Of a stretch of 64,000 nucleotides of DNA, positions 21,824-33,704 are shown piece by piece. The position numbers were made by a program, and so were the translations under genes. The stretch comes from Hyalella azteca (taxonomy: Eukaryota > Arthropoda > Malacostraca > Amphipoda > Hyalellidae). How positions within the stretch are numbered: the first letter of the stretch is position 1; each line of letters begins with the position of its first letter. The DNA lies in assembly GCF_000764305.2 (NCBI RefSeq), contig NW_025944978.1, positions 269,780 through 333,779 on the forward strand. Reading direction: 5' to 3'. The notes under the pieces are model-generated. The model saw nothing but the letters and a program-made list of their open reading frames with translations. It was not told the DNA's origin and did not search any database.

Positions 21824-24800
21824 ATGGCATACAGTATAAAAAAGTGCAGAGTTGCTCTGCACCAGCTCTCAGATGCTGCAGTCAGGAGTGGCTGGTGCCC
21901 TGAGCAGAGCCTCATTCAAGCAGCAACTGATGTGTGCAAACTCGAGCCTGAAGGTATGCTTCACAACTGGTGCTTGCAAGTCTATTTTATTTGTGAATCT
22001 GGAAGATGTTATACTTTGTTGACATTCATGATTTATTGTTCATATCATTGTTGAACCAAATCCCTTAGCAGTTTTGAAAGTAAGTTGGTGATGACAACTT
22101 GCAGCTATCATTGCTTTTCCTAAGCATTCTATGGCAAATGACATTCACATCATTTACCTTTTTGTTAGCGAGCATAAAAATATGAAAAAATTCTAATTTA
22201 TAAAGCCAGTTATAGATTTCAAGTATTCAATCATATGGTATAATAACTCCTATGAATTTCCACAAATTTTGCGTATTGAAACAGTAAATTGCAGTTGAAG
22301 AATTTATCAAATAAGGTCTAAGCTAAAAAAATGTTATGTAATTTATATTCAATCATTCAAATGTATAGAATAACTATTTAGCCTTAATTTAATTCTATTT
22401 GATCAAGTTACTTTATTTGACTGAATAGATATTACTATTTCCGTCTTTTGAAAATGTGTATAAAGCATCATTGTCCAAGTCTAAATATTTATTTAAATGC
22501 ACATATCTTATTCTTAGGCATGGTAGGGGCGATGCTATGAATGGAGTGAAATGATGGGCAGATAACTGGTGATTGGCAGAGGCATGACCCAGCAGGCAAT
22601 GTCAGGTTGAATCAATGTTGAAAAAAATGAACTTTGTGACGTTGAAATCTTGTTTGATTATTAGTTCAGAATGAAAAGGGAATCAACATCATTTTTTTCA
22701 TTGTTGCATTGACAATCGCGTGAATACTGAGACATTCATGATAGAACATCTTAACCTGATGCATACCTTTTAGAAGTGGGCTTCTAATGTCAGAATCCAA
22801 CACAATTTCAATGTTGAAGCAATGTCTAAATGTACAATGTTGAATAAATAACATTGATTCAATTTTTATTCTGGACAATGAATATTTCATTGTTATTCCA
22901 ACAATCCAAAGTACCTTGTTTCAACATTGATTCAACCTGACATTGCCTGATGGGACCACCACCTCATTCACCCCCTCCCTTACCTAGTCGCCACTACCAG
23001 GATGGGCAATTACAACAACAACAACCACCACAGCCTCAATCACAAACTGTGGGCTGTGGGGGGGATCTTTTGGGAGGCAATTGCAAGTGATCAAATATTG
23101 CTTTTATAATATTTTTAAGTGATCAAGTATAATATAAAAAATATTAAGTGATCACTTAAAATAAACAATTTAAAGTAATTTGGCTGCTAAAGGGTTAAGG
23201 AAGCAGTAAAGAGAGCTTCAGTTCATTATTATGTTTATATTCTTAGCTGCAAGTAGCCTCATGCTATTAATTCCTGTAAATTTCATGCAGCAATGGAGGG
23301 CAGCAGCTCATCCCTACCCTCCATCATGACAGTTTACATCAAAGAGGAGCCTGAAGATGAGGGAGAGGACATAACTGTGAAGGATGAACCAATTTGCAGT
23401 GAAGAATATGAGGTGATATTTTTAACATGATCTGTTAGCTTGTAATTTAATCTCACTCAATACTTGCATAAATGTGCTAATTTTTTAACTCAATTGGAAT
23501 TTGGATGTATGATATTTTCACAGTTACATGGATGGAGCAAATAAGTCTTTGTCAATCTTATGAGGAATTGATTCTAGATAACTATTCATGAATTTATAAT
23601 AAATTTAATTAAAAAGTAGTGTCTGATTCATATTGTTTTATTCTGTGTTCTTGAATTGAATATTTTCAGGTATAATTTTTGGTATGATCCTATTTGAGTT
23701 TGGCCATTATTTGGTAAATTTTTTATTCCTGAATTCTGTCCAAATCCACGCATGGTAACTAATGTTCCTGCTCATGATGTGTTGACCAGCAAACTCCACT
23801 TCCCTCATCTTGCAAGCCATGCAAGGAAGAGGTTCAAGTTGAGGCTCACGAGGCCTGCACCAGCGCCTCACAGTACACTGCTGCAGTGCCTCATGAGCAG
23901 GTTGGTAGAGCTGGTTTCTCAGTACAAATAAATTGCTGAGGAATTCAAATGTTGATGATAGCTGATGATCTGTCTGCATTGGCTGTACTGTAAAATTTCA
24001 TCTCTTAAGCTCTTATTTTCAATACATTTATCATTTGTTAAGCACTTTATATTCTTAATTCTTATATTCATCAACTTAAAGTTCTTGACTCATTTTCCAA
24101 TAGAATATCTGCCTGTTGAATCTAAGCTTGTTGTTAGTATTCCATTGAAGGTTTGAAACAGAACAGAACTTCTGTGGCAATATATACCCCCTCTGACAAT
24201 GCATACTGCAATGGTGTTCAATTCTTGTATACCTTGTTTTTCAGGGTTTTTTTTGTTCTTCTGTATAAATAAATTAGAGTTGGGTATTTCTATGTTGGAA
24301 ATGGATATGAATTCACATTCACCATCTGTATTTTTTCCAGGTACATTCTTTCTATATAATCCTTGCATCAGGTATCCAAAATGTCATTGTTCTGTAAAAG
24401 TTGTCCATACATCAGACAAGACTCGAGCCATTTTGTATGGACTTGCATTGACAGAAGTTCCATGCCCTGATGTCATTTCTATTTTTATTGACAAGATGAT
24501 ACTTTTTCTAATATATGTTTGAACACTGCCTTAATTTTAGGACTTGAGTTCATTGCCTGATTTGAAAGAATTGCTCACAAGAATCTGCTCTCCATCTTCA
24601 GGATGTCTTGCCATGCAATGCCCAGAGCAACATTGGACAGGATGAGTGGATGGGAGTTTCTCCTGAAAACAAGGAAAAAAATATTTCTGTTGCTGAGAAA
24701 AATATATATCCAGTGCCCAATCGAGCAGCTTTAGTCCAGGAAGTTCTCTTTGATGAGCCTGTGGCTGAGTTCAAGTCTTTTGAGTCAAACTTGCCCAACA

Positions 24801-25921
24801 AAGACAATGGAAGATTAGTGGAGGAATTGCATAAAGTTTCCTCATCCACTGATTCATCACATTCTAACGTTGCTTTTAATGCCCACCAGTTAAACAAAAA
24901 TGATTTTGGATCTGAATTTAAATGCAAGTTATGCGACTATGTAACAGCTGTGAAACAAAATCTCCATAGTCACTTGTTTGCAAAATATGGTTTGGGGGAA
25001 GGATTCGAATGTAAGTTGTGTGATTATGTAACTGGCGTGCAAACACAACTCAAAATTCACATGTTCTCTAAACATGGTTTAGGGAAGAGAGTAAAATGTG
25101 ATCTGTGTGACTATGTTACTGCTCGAAAAGACAGTTTCCAACGTCACCTGTTTGCAAAACATGGTTTGGGGGAAGGATTCAAATGCAATTTATGCGACTA
25201 TGTAATTGGCGTACAAACACAACTCAAAATTCACATGTTCTCTAAACATGGTGTAGGGAAGAGTGTAAAATGTGATCTGTGTGACTATGTTACTGCTCGA
25301 AAAGAAAGTTTCCAACGTCACCTGTTTGCAGAACATGGTTTGGGGCAAGGATTTAAATGTGATCTGTGTGACTATGTTACTGCTCATAAACAAAGTTTCC
25401 AACGTCATCTGTTTGCAGAACATGGTTTGGGGGAAGGATTTAAGTGTGATCTGTGTGACTATGTTACTGCTGAGATACAGAATCTCAGAAATCACTTGTA
25501 TTCTAAACACGGTTCGGGGCAAGGATTCAAATGCAAGTTATGTGATTATGCTGCTGGTAGGAAAGATCTTCTCAGCATGCACCTTTCCTCAAAGCATGGT
25601 TTGGGAGGCTTAAAATGCAAGCTCTGTGATTATTCTACAGGTGATAAATCTCGTTTAAATGAGCACATGTTTTCTAAGCACGGGCTGGGTAAAGGATTTC
25701 AATGCCAGCGGTGTGATTATGTCAACTGCAGAAAAGATTGCCTTGATAGCCATATGTTTAATATACATGGTTTAGGGAAAGGATTCCCATGTGAGTTTTG
25801 TGATTATGTCACTGGTAAGAAATCTTATCTAACAAAGCACCTGAAATCCAAACATGTTCTGGATTATGAAAAATCTATTAGTACAAGTAGTGCTACTATG
25901 TCTGCTGACAACCCAATCTAA
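21824..25921 (+). CDS. C2H2 zinc-finger protein, copy B (three exons, intact)
   Basis: Exon 1 is 21824-21953 (starts MAYSIKKCRVALHQL, donor GTATGC). Exon 2 is 23291-23412 (acceptor ATGCAG, carries MTVYIKEEPEDEGED, an acidic stretch with a sumoylation-like IKEEPE core). Exon 3 is 24602-25921 (acceptor CTTCAG, TAA stop). Intron phases 1 and 0 agree, giving a protein of about 520 residues. Exon 3 has ~90 Ser/Asn-rich residues, then eleven C-x2-C-x12-H-x4-H units (mostly CDLCDYVTA type) joined by HGLGEGF linkers instead of TGEKP. Finger 1 has Tyr in place of its last His. The C-terminus is Ser-rich. Such proteins bind DNA in the nucleus as transcription regulators; the target is unknown. The CDYxT fingers recall arthropod REST-like or lola-like proteins, but I cannot give a name. 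Confidence 0.85.
22593..22949. mobile_element. MITE with 27-bp terminal inverted repeats, copy B
   Basis: It matches 11961-12314 end to end, with the same CAGGCAATGTCAGGTTGAAT termini. It lies in intron 1 of the copy B zinc-finger gene and is shared by both copies. Confidence 0.8.
22950..23090 (+). other. Conserved Pro/Gln-rich open frame, copy B
   Basis: It is 46 codons plus TGA and identical in frame to 12315-12452, with one additional CAA (Gln) codon. It opens immediately after the MITE end. The in-frame length change and the conservation against drifting flanks point to past or present coding, but I see no adjoining acceptor. Confidence 0.4.
23735..23965. other. Strongly conserved intron block, copy B
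   Basis: It corresponds to 13075-13300. It is open on both strands (plus TSKLHFPHLASHARKRFK, minus MQTDHQLSSTFEFLSNLF). The sharp left boundary of similarity, after diverged intron sequence, is shared with copy A. It is a possible alternative exon or conserved regulatory block. Confidence 0.4.
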
Positions 25922-26328
25922 ACTTTGTTGAGGGTGTTTGGTAAAATTCAGTTTGTGTGTACGTATAGGTTGCAGCTGATAAATATCAGATGAAATGTGT
26001 ACAGATTTATAGCAGTTGTTTGGTTAAAGTATTCCATATTGAGTTTAGTTGCAATGCCACAATCAAAATTTGAATGAGACTTGCAAACTATGCACCTTCC
26101 ATGTCAAGAAATCAAGGTCTTGATGCTCTGTAATCTGGTCAAACTTCTCATATTGTGCCAGAATTTTTAATTTTAAATAGAATCTTATTTAGATTAGATA
26201 ATGTGAGTGATGCATATCAATTTTTCTACTCCTATAATCAGTAATTCAGTACTTTGAAATTTTCAAGATTATTTCTACTAAGTACTTAGTCATTTTCATT
26301 ACTCAGTTGGGGGAAGGGCCTCTCCGAA

Positions 26329-26334
26329 AATAAA
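26329..26334 (+). terminator. Candidate poly(A) signal AATAAA, copy B zinc-finger gene
   Basis: It lies about 410 bases past the TAA stop and is conserved with copy A (15817-15822). This suggests a 3' untranslated region of roughly 0.4 kb. Confidence 0.45.
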
Positions 26335-27307
26335 CTTCTTAGTCGCAACAATAGTAGCCTCCATTTGTAGGCTACTTATTTAAATTTGCCAGATTAAAAT
26401 AACATTTGCCAGTTTGAATGTACCGGTAGTTGAGGTTTGTGACAAGGATTTCTTGATGTGAATTTTTAGCTTACATATTTGACTTGGTAGGTTAGTCTCC
26501 CAATCTTAAGCTATAGGTACCCTCTACTCCTGGAGTTGGAAGAAAAAATATATATATTTTACTTCTGACTAAATACATAAGATTTTATGTGATCAAAATT
26601 TGTCCTTATTTGCTTTAATGTTCCTCAAGATCTGAGCTGGTTCATGTCATCTCCACAAACAACAGACATTGTGTCAGCCACAGTCTTGTGTTGCAAGAGG
26701 AATCCAATTACCTTATCCTAGCAAACATTTGAGAGATGTTTCTTTAGTTTATTTATCATTTTTCAATATTTTCTTGCAAGAAGAAGTTTATCCAGTACTT
26801 TTAACCATCATCAAAAACAAGTGCTTGAAGGCAGTTCTTATTTTGTACAATAGTATCCATGCCATGCATTAGTGAACCCAAGCGTCTTTGAGCAAGAAGC
26901 GATTAATACAATAGTGACTATCACAATTTTTTTTAAAATCTACTATTAATCAAAATAATGATTAATAGTATTATTATTCGGTAAATTAATTGGTGATGAC
27001 AATTGTTATTGGCTGACTAGCCCTATAATTTCATAAATTTATGCTGTCTATATCTGGGATTTTTATTCATTTTACATCAACGGTGTTACTGAAATTGATG
27101 ATTGATTAGTTTGATTTGAAGGCTGTGAGTGCTTATGCACTGCCCAGCCTGATCTCTGTTATTAGTTGAGGATAAAAGGAAGAGGCTTGGACCAAGCCCC
27201 AAGCTTGAGAGCACTGGGCAAGAAATAGTGGCAGCAGGCACCCAAAGTCAGGAGACTTCTTACAAGCTCTAGACTCTAGAGGTATGAACCTGGAAACCCC
27301 AGCGCAA

Positions 27308-27660
27308 TCACTGCATTCGTAAAGAGTGCTCACGTACCAGTGAATCTGGTACAACATAATAAAAATGAGCTATGGTGTCTTCTATTTGACATACTGAGGA
27401 AACTCCAGTTGCTGCCATTCCAAATCGAGCACGGTGAGCAGATACACCAGCATGGCCAAGACGGAGGCGAGCTACAGCACTTTGTAGTGACGTAGGTAAG
27501 GAGCTATAGTCAATATATGTTATGCTATCATCAAGGTTGTGCCTAAATTGGCCACAACCATTGTCAGCTACTCGAGTTTGCCAGTATCCATACCAATGTT
27601 GGCGGAAGACCTGAGATATTGCTCGGAGAGACTCTTCAAAAGTGAGTATGGAGCAAGCTA
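27308..27660 (-). pseudogene. Non-LTR retrotransposon ORF2, RNase H C-terminal fragment
   Basis: The minus-strand frame contains LPTSLQSAVARLRLGHAGV, HRARFGMAAT and IEDTIAHFYYVVP. This is the region after RNase H in jockey/I-type LINE ORF2 proteins, where an RLRLGH block precedes a degenerate Cys/His cluster. It joins antisense CR1/L2 sequence at about 27690, so the longer open frame here is a chimera. A second part of a similar LINE lies across the gap at 28845-29397. Confidence 0.7.
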
Positions 27661-27689
27661 TTAACTGAAAAATTTGCGTTGTAACACAT

Positions 27690-28015
27690 CCATGCGACAA
27701 CATTTCTTCTCGCTTCCAGTCACCAACAAGTGGAAGTCTCCCTGATGGCATCGTTGACGCTCCGAGTATGAACGCCTTCAAGAACAGACTAGATAAAGCT
27801 ATGGAAAAATATATGTTATATGATAAGACTTGAAAGGCCTAGCACCTTACAGAACTAGCAATAAGTCCAGCAGCTATCACAAACAATCGTCTGTTATGGA
27901 AAGATCGGATTCAAATGGCCGGGTCCCTTGTGAATCAAGGCACGAAAAGTACAAGAAGCGGCAACGGGCCATGGGCCTATTTCTTCAGTGCTGACACTTC
28001 TATTCTAAGAGGATT
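27690..28015 (+). pseudogene. CR1/L2-like LINE 3' fragment
   Basis: Plus-strand sequence encodes remnants of RQHFFSL and MNAFKNRLDKAME, followed by the usual 3' tail ending in a CACGAAAAGTACAAG block and a GCTGACACTTCTA end. It ends shortly before the assembly gap. Confidence 0.7.
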
Positions 28016-28187
28016 AGAGGACCTACAGTGGGGGGAAATAAATATTCGTACACTTGAAAAATCGTATTTTAATGTATGTAAGTACACAAACTTAACAGGA
28101 AAAGTGATTTAAATTATGTATAGAGACGCATAGTATTCAAAAATACTATCAAAAGAAATTAAATCTCAATGCAACAAAAAACAATGC

Positions 28188-28622
28188 NNNNNNNNNNNNN
28201 NNNNNNNNNNNNNNNNNNNNNNNNNNNNNNNNNNNNNNNNNNNNNNNNNNNNNNNNNNNNNNNNNNNNNNNNNNNNNNNNNNNNNNNNNNNNNNNNNNNN
28301 NNNNNNNNNNNNNNNNNNNNNNNNNNNNNNNNNNNNNNNNNNNNNNNNNNNNNNNNNNNNNNNNNNNNNNNNNNNNNNNNNNNNNNNNNNNNNNNNNNNN
28401 NNNNNNNNNNNNNNNNNNNNNNNNNNNNNNNNNNNNNNNNNNNNNNNNNNNNNNNNNNNNNNNNNNNNNNNNNNNNNNNNNNNNNNNNNNNNNNNNNNNN
28501 NNNNNNNNNNNNNNNNNNNNNNNNNNNNNNNNNNNNNNNNNNNNNNNNNNNNNNNNNNNNNNNNNNNNNNNNNNNNNNNNNNNNNNNNNNNNNNNNNNNN
28601 NNNNNNNNNNNNNNNNNNNNNN
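28188..28622. other. Assembly gap (435 N)
   Basis: It is a run of N. LINE fragments lie on both sides, so the gap is probably an unresolved repeat. Any open frame drawn across it is meaningless. Confidence 0.99.
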
Positions 28623-28639
28623 CTGGACTTATTGCCTGC

Positions 28640-28835
28640 TCCGTAATTTGCTAGGCATTTTAAGACTGAACATATGCTCCTGCATAGCTTCGTCTAGTCT
28701 GTTTTTGAAGATGTTCATGCTCGGAGCTTCAACGATGCTATCAGGGAGGCTGTTCCACATGTCGGTGACTCGAAGCGAGAAGAAATGTTGTCGCGTGGAT
28801 GTGTTACAACGCTGTTTTTTTTTAGTTTATAGAAC
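28640..28835 (-). pseudogene. CR1/L2-like LINE fragment, antisense
   Basis: The minus strand encodes STRQHFFSLRVTDMWNSL, then a block equivalent to APSMNIFKNRLDEAMQEH. This is the same C-terminal ORF2 region as the other LINE fragments in the window. It is fused at about 28840 to a different LINE type. Confidence 0.75.
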
Positions 28836-28844
28836 CAACTAGAT

Positions 28845-29397
28845 AGAACGTATAATTGGCGATCTACGACGAGCACCCAGTACGAGGCGGAGTGCACTAT
28901 TTTGTACACTGTCTAGCATTTTCATGCTGATAGAGGGCAGCTCATTTAAGACGCTGCTGCCAAACTCAAGTTTGCTGCGTATGAATGCCACATAGACACG
29001 CCTTAATAGGTGACTAGAACCATTCCACTGTAGGGCACTCAGGGCCCGGAGAACATTCAGGCGCTTCTGGTAGTCTACACGAACTGCTGACACACGTGCA
29101 CTACTGCTCGTAAATCAGAAAAGATCAGACCTTGCTTACTCAGTAGAGACACATCCATGGAGGCAAGCTGCATGGCCTAGTATATAACAAAAAATTCAGC
29201 ACCCAATTGAGTTACTTGAGAACAGTGTGCATTGGATTCAGCAGCCACCTAGTGGCTAGCTGGGTTGATGGCACATATAGGCCAGCAGAGACAGATCCAG
29301 TGGCAGCCCGTGATCCATCAGTATAGATCTGTAGCTGTTCAGGATAATACTGTTTCCAGAAGTCTTGAAATAAATTCTGTATAATTTGAAGTGGCAT
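28845..29397 (-). pseudogene. Jockey/I-type LINE ORF2 fragments in rearranged order
   Basis: On the minus strand, 29397-29212 encodes a pre-RNase H block and the RNase H start IYTDGSR with SAGLYVP. Further along, 29093-28845 encodes the reverse-transcriptase end: RLNVLRALSALQW, VYVAFIRSKLEFG and SVQNSALRLVLGA. In an intact element the order is the reverse of this. So the region is rearranged, represents two copies, or is misassembled beside the gap. Confidence 0.7.
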
Positions 29398-29739
29398 TGA
29401 ATTGACTGCAAGGTTAAGATGAAGCGCGCCACTCGTGAGTTTTCTCCGAGTTCGATGTACGGTTGGGCGTCCTTAACCACGCCCAGTGAAATCTCACTCC
29501 TCAAATCTTCCTTAAATAGAGTCTTTGAGCAAAGTTTTTCATATAACAAGAAAGTATAAATGAAAGTAAAATGACCAAGCAAATAAGCCGAAGATGACAT
29601 GCCAGGTTTAACTGATTGAAAATGATACGAGAGCTGTTTATTTATAATCGTCGTACCTTCGTAGCAGGTTTACGAGAGGCAACGACGGGCGTTCGCCCAA
29701 CGCCTCGATGTCGGCTCATACGAAACACAGCCCGTGTAA

Positions 29740-30440
29740 AGGTGCTTGTACACGGGGATAGTGCAGACGGCTAGTAAATCTGGCTAGTGACGGTCGCTTG
29801 GTGACTATCCGGCAAGTAAGCCTGTACACACGTGGAGAGTAGAAGGTGACGCTATCTTCTCTTTCGCGCCCGCCAGTGCGTCATTAGAAGCCGTCGAGTG
29901 AGGTCTGTGAAGATGGTTAGTGGATCACCTTCAACAACTCGATTCTGTACGTCGTTTTTATACTATTTATTCTAGCCCTTGAAAATGCAGCGTCGGGAAC
30001 AACTAAACCCTGACTAATAAGGTCTTCTTTCCGTTTCAAAATACTCGTTTCTCCCTTCATTTTGTTGGAGTAACCATCATGGAAAACATTATACTTTAAT
30101 TCATATTTTTGGAATATTTCAGAGAATATCGTCTGGAATCCACTTTGTTGGATTCCTCTTAGAAACATTATTGTTCAAACAAGCCATGATTCACGTGACC
30201 CAAGATACTTCACAGGAGCGGCACAGATGCTCTCACCATGGCTGCATCAGCGCCACTTGCCACTTCTCCAGCCAAGATATCAACACATCGTTGTCTCTCT
30301 CGGCCGCGCCTCGGGCACTTGCCGGCGCATGCCTCTGAAGCGGCTGAACCCCTATACAGGCTATACACGAGGCTAGTAGCGTGGACAGTTCAAGCGCCGG
30401 ATGAACTAGCGGCTAGTACTATCCCTGTGTACAGGCACCT
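29740..30440. mobile_element. PIF/Harbinger-like MITE with TAA target duplication
   Basis: The termini are AGGTGCTTGTACACGGGGAT and the complement of AGGTGCCTGTACACAGGGAT. TAA flanks both sides (29737-29739 and 30441-30443), the 3-bp TWA target typical of PIF/Harbinger. The inverted homology extends about 90 bp (CTAGT-containing blocks). An 83-codon minus-strand frame at 29917-30168 inside it has no domain I recognise. The element is non-autonomous. Confidence 0.75.
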
Positions 30441-30443
30441 TAA

Positions 30444-32490
30444 GCGTATAACTCGACAAGGTCTGCTTAAAGGATCACAGAAATATATTAGAAATCAATT
30501 ACCATTTTTCACCACTCACCATTAGCATGTGTGCAAAGTTTAAGACTATCGCTGAATAATTGTGGTTCTAAGAGCTGGTGACGTCGCACTGCGGATGATC
30601 GCGTGGCCCGCTGATTTTCGTGCGCTTCATCGCCGAGGTTGATAAAAATGTCTCGCATGCTAACACCAACCGTCTTTTAGCGTCTCTGCAAAATTCCGTA
30701 ATTCACGGGAAAGTGTTTACTTTGGCAATGCATGAAGAGGAAATCTTTCTATAATTTTGTAATGTTTTTTATCGTTAATACACAAGGTAATTTGTAATTA
30801 CGGTAAAATTCCTGACACGTCGCAGACGTAATCTCATGTTAAAGCCACAATTGCTTGCACCTACACGACAAAAATAGTTCCTACTTTAACAAAATCCGCG
30901 ACATTGAATCTGCCCTGAAATATTGTCCTCCCATTCATTTCATTATTTTAAGAAATGAAGGGAATGTTCGCACATTAAATTCCGAAAAAATTGACTAAAA
31001 CAAATTTCGCATTTTTTAGAAGAAATTCCCTCACTTTCAATAAAAAAAAGTATTTCGCGTTGTTCTCATCCGGAGAAGCTAGAATAAAGACTAGTTTTAG
31101 ACCGAAGACTAAGGTTAAGATCGGTAACGAGAGGCTTTCACTCTACCAAGTAGACAAGGACATCGCGACAAATAATGAACTAAAATTTGTTAGGTTATCA
31201 CGCGTTGTGTGAACTACCAAGGCCCATAAGCTGCAGCGAACCTATAAACCTATAGCGGGATAAAATGACTTCAAGGTCAGAAATAAGTATCCATTGTATT
31301 TAAAGGCTCAAATAAATAAAAGATTTGAAGGCACAAAGTTGAACTTTAATCCACGTTACGCTGGAGCTCCGCAACGCGAGCCCAGTAGACAATTACTGAA
31401 AGTAAAGGATTGACGAACCAAGTTCAAATTTGTCAAAAGTCTGGTTGGATGAGAAATGATTTCAAGAACATTAACAAGTTGCTGCAACTTATTAATATTA
31501 ATACCTGATCAATTGAAATGTAACTCTTCATAATTTTTGCAGAAATTAAACGAGAAACTGTGATAAGCATTTGTTGAGAGTGAACTAAACTCTACCACAA
31601 GTAAGAATGATTATCTATTATTGGTCAACTTTTTATTCCAGAAAATGTATAGAAGGGATGCCTGCTTCTGAACAAACTTAATTATCCATTGATTACGAGA
31701 CAAAATCTGTGAACTGAACAAGTGGAATTTCTCTAGTACGTAAGGCGAGTCCTTTTCACGCTACTTGCACAAACAATTAACGAAGTAACCTCTGACGGCA
31801 AACTAAGATCACTTCACAAAAGCCCAATTTAACTCATCAATGCCCAAGGTCCTCATGCTCACAAAAAGCTTAAGAGATCAAAATCAGATATTGTTTTCAC
31901 CACACACGCTTTACACCTCCATCAGCGACCGACGTCTTCATCACAAAAGTATCTCCGATGGCCTCCAACACTAACAAGTAACAACTAAACAAATATGGGG
32001 CCAGGTTACGCAGGATAACACGTCACAAGTTATGCCTGCGTTGGCCGACTACAACGTTAAGAAAAAACAGGAATTCCACTCGAGCGAACAACGAAAAGAT
32101 CTTCACCAAGAAAGGTTCGGCCCCAACGACGTGCCTGACCTGGCCCAAACCAAACATGGCACAAAAAAGGAGAATAAAAAAAATATTCAAGCAAGAGGGG
32201 AATTCTGACAACACTTCTGAGTAAAAAAAGTAATTAAATGAACGTGCTTAAAGCCACGCTTTTCCGATCAACTCGAACGAACTACTTCATCAAAATGCGG
32301 AACAAAGAATTTCCACTGAAGAATAAAGCTCTCTTGGTTTAGAGTTATACACGACGCCGGGCTTCACCGCAGCCTCGTGCAGACCGCCGACGACAACTTA
32401 TTCCTGCGAACACATCCACACAGTCGGGGGAAGACCGTTGAGGTGATGTGCAGACAAGGCAACCCTCAACCTCTCCTGCAGTCGTAGTCC
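30444..32490. other. No gene recognised
   Basis: Mixed-composition sequence has only short open frames. The longest plus-strand frames (30991-31212 and neighbours) are basic and low in information. I see no splice-supported exon, RNA gene or terminal repeat. Confidence 0.5.
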
Positions 32491-32496
32491 ACAGCC

Positions 32497-32715
32497 AGGT
32501 CCTCCATCACCGTCCCCCAGCAGTCCACTGCCAGGTCCTCCATCACCATCCCCCAGCAGTCCACTGCCAGGTCCTCCATCACCGTCCCCCAGCAGTCCAC
32601 TGTCAGGTCCTCCATCACCGTCCCCCAGCAGTCCACTGCCAGGTCCTCCATCACCATCCCCCAGCAGTCCACTGTCAGGTCCTCCATCACCGTCCCCCAG
32701 CAGTCCACGGTCAGG
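32497..32715. repeat. 36-bp minisatellite, six copies
   Basis: A unit of 36 bases (CCAGGTCCTCCATCACCGTC followed by CCCCAGCAGTCCACTG) repeats six times with a few substitutions (ACCGTC/ACCATC, TGCC/TGTC). The period is a multiple of three, so repeating open frames appear on both strands (GDGDGGPDSGLL on one). These are a by-product of the repeat. It lies just downstream of the minus-strand gene that ends at 32767. Confidence 0.9.
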
Positions 32716-32766
32716 TAGAACCATTCTACACGGTACATGGACCAGGGCGGGTCCACGATGGCTTCT

Positions 32767-33704
32767 TTAGACCATTCGTTGACAAGTCGACCTATTGCCC
32801 GTCACTGCAAAGAAAAATAAGTGATGCTCAAAGAAAAAATAGACAAAACATAGTATTGTTAAGATACAAAAAGTGAAAATCGACCACTAGCATAATATTT
32901 CCAGGGCGAAAATTATGTTGTTGAAATTAAAAATCTGTCCTTGCAAATTTCTATCTTATCAACGAAAATTTCTCGCATCAAATTGTTATTGTTTCGTTTT
33001 GAAAGTTAGTTACTTACGTTCTGATTTCCATTGTAGGATGGTGATGGTTGACAACTCAACACATTTTATTTTCTCACTAGTTGGTGACCACATGAGCATG
33101 GAGTGCGGCTCGCAGTATATGGTCATCTTCTGTGACGACATGGGACTGACATAAGACTTACTCAAGGTCTCATAGAGCTGCTTAACACCGTCGTGAGTAA
33201 GATTGTCCCTCGGCAGCACCAGGCTCGGGCAAGAGCTGGAACGTGTACGACAAAGGAAATTTTTGCGCTCATACACATTGCAAGACGCATGGATATAATT
33301 TTCTTTAATTAAACACATACAACAATATTTTTAAACACTTTTTGTCTTTTTAACCCAAGAACTTTTTTCTGTGTAGATCAGGTTATCTGTAATACATTTA
33401 TTGATTTAGAAGCACCTTTCGTGCTTCATAAACAAATAAATCGCATGTCATGCAATTGTTTGCAAGACCAGTGTGCAAACAATAATCGATAGTAAATGTC
33501 ATGTTGGCAAAGTGGATGTCCTCAACGAGAATTGTACCGTGAAAACTTACTTGTGATTAGTCATGCTACAAGAAATTATTTCAAACATCCAGTCCAAGTC
33601 ATTGTCACGGAGGTCAGGGAAGTGCCAGCGACAAATCTTCTTTTTGATCATATCCAAGTAGCGGCCAGTGCTCCTCGGGACTACCCTGAGGCAGCAAACG
33701 TCAT
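32767..33704 (-). CDS. C-terminal three exons of an unrecognised gene
   Basis: On the minus strand, exon A is 33704-33551 (acceptor CCAACAG, donor GTAAGT). Exon B is 33235-33018 (acceptor TTCCAG, donor GTAAGT). Exon C is 32804-32767 (acceptor CTTTGCAG) and ends in TAA. The reading phase carries over exactly at both junctions (two bases into one, one base into two), which is unlikely by chance. Visible segments are DVCCLRVVPRSTGRYLDM and CRWHFPDLRDNDLDWMFEI in exon A, LPRDNLTHDGVKQLYETL and MTIYCEPHSMLMWSP in exon B, and a short basic tail in exon C. Several Cys are present. I recognise no family. Upstream exons were not found: a LINE fragment and a satellite lie upstream. Confidence 0.6.

Larger units (their letters stand above)
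20093..27115 (+). repeat. Segmental duplication, copy B (~7.0 kb)
   Basis: It is the second direct copy of 9461-16850. It contains the intact zinc-finger gene, the same MITE, the same LINE-interrupted TA element, and the 3' flank. The alignment fades near 27050-27115 after a shared ATCTGGGATTTTTATT phrase. Because the nested insertions are shared, they date from before the duplication. Confidence 0.92.

Noticed and set aside
28169..28654. Long open frame across the N gap
   Set aside because: It is nearly all unknown residues; the frame exists only because N has no stop codons.
32398..32876. Repeating-peptide open frames over the 36-bp minisatellite on both strands
   Set aside because: The period is a multiple of three, so all frames stay open automatically. 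No splice sites or start context support them, and one such frame is out of phase with the exon upstream.
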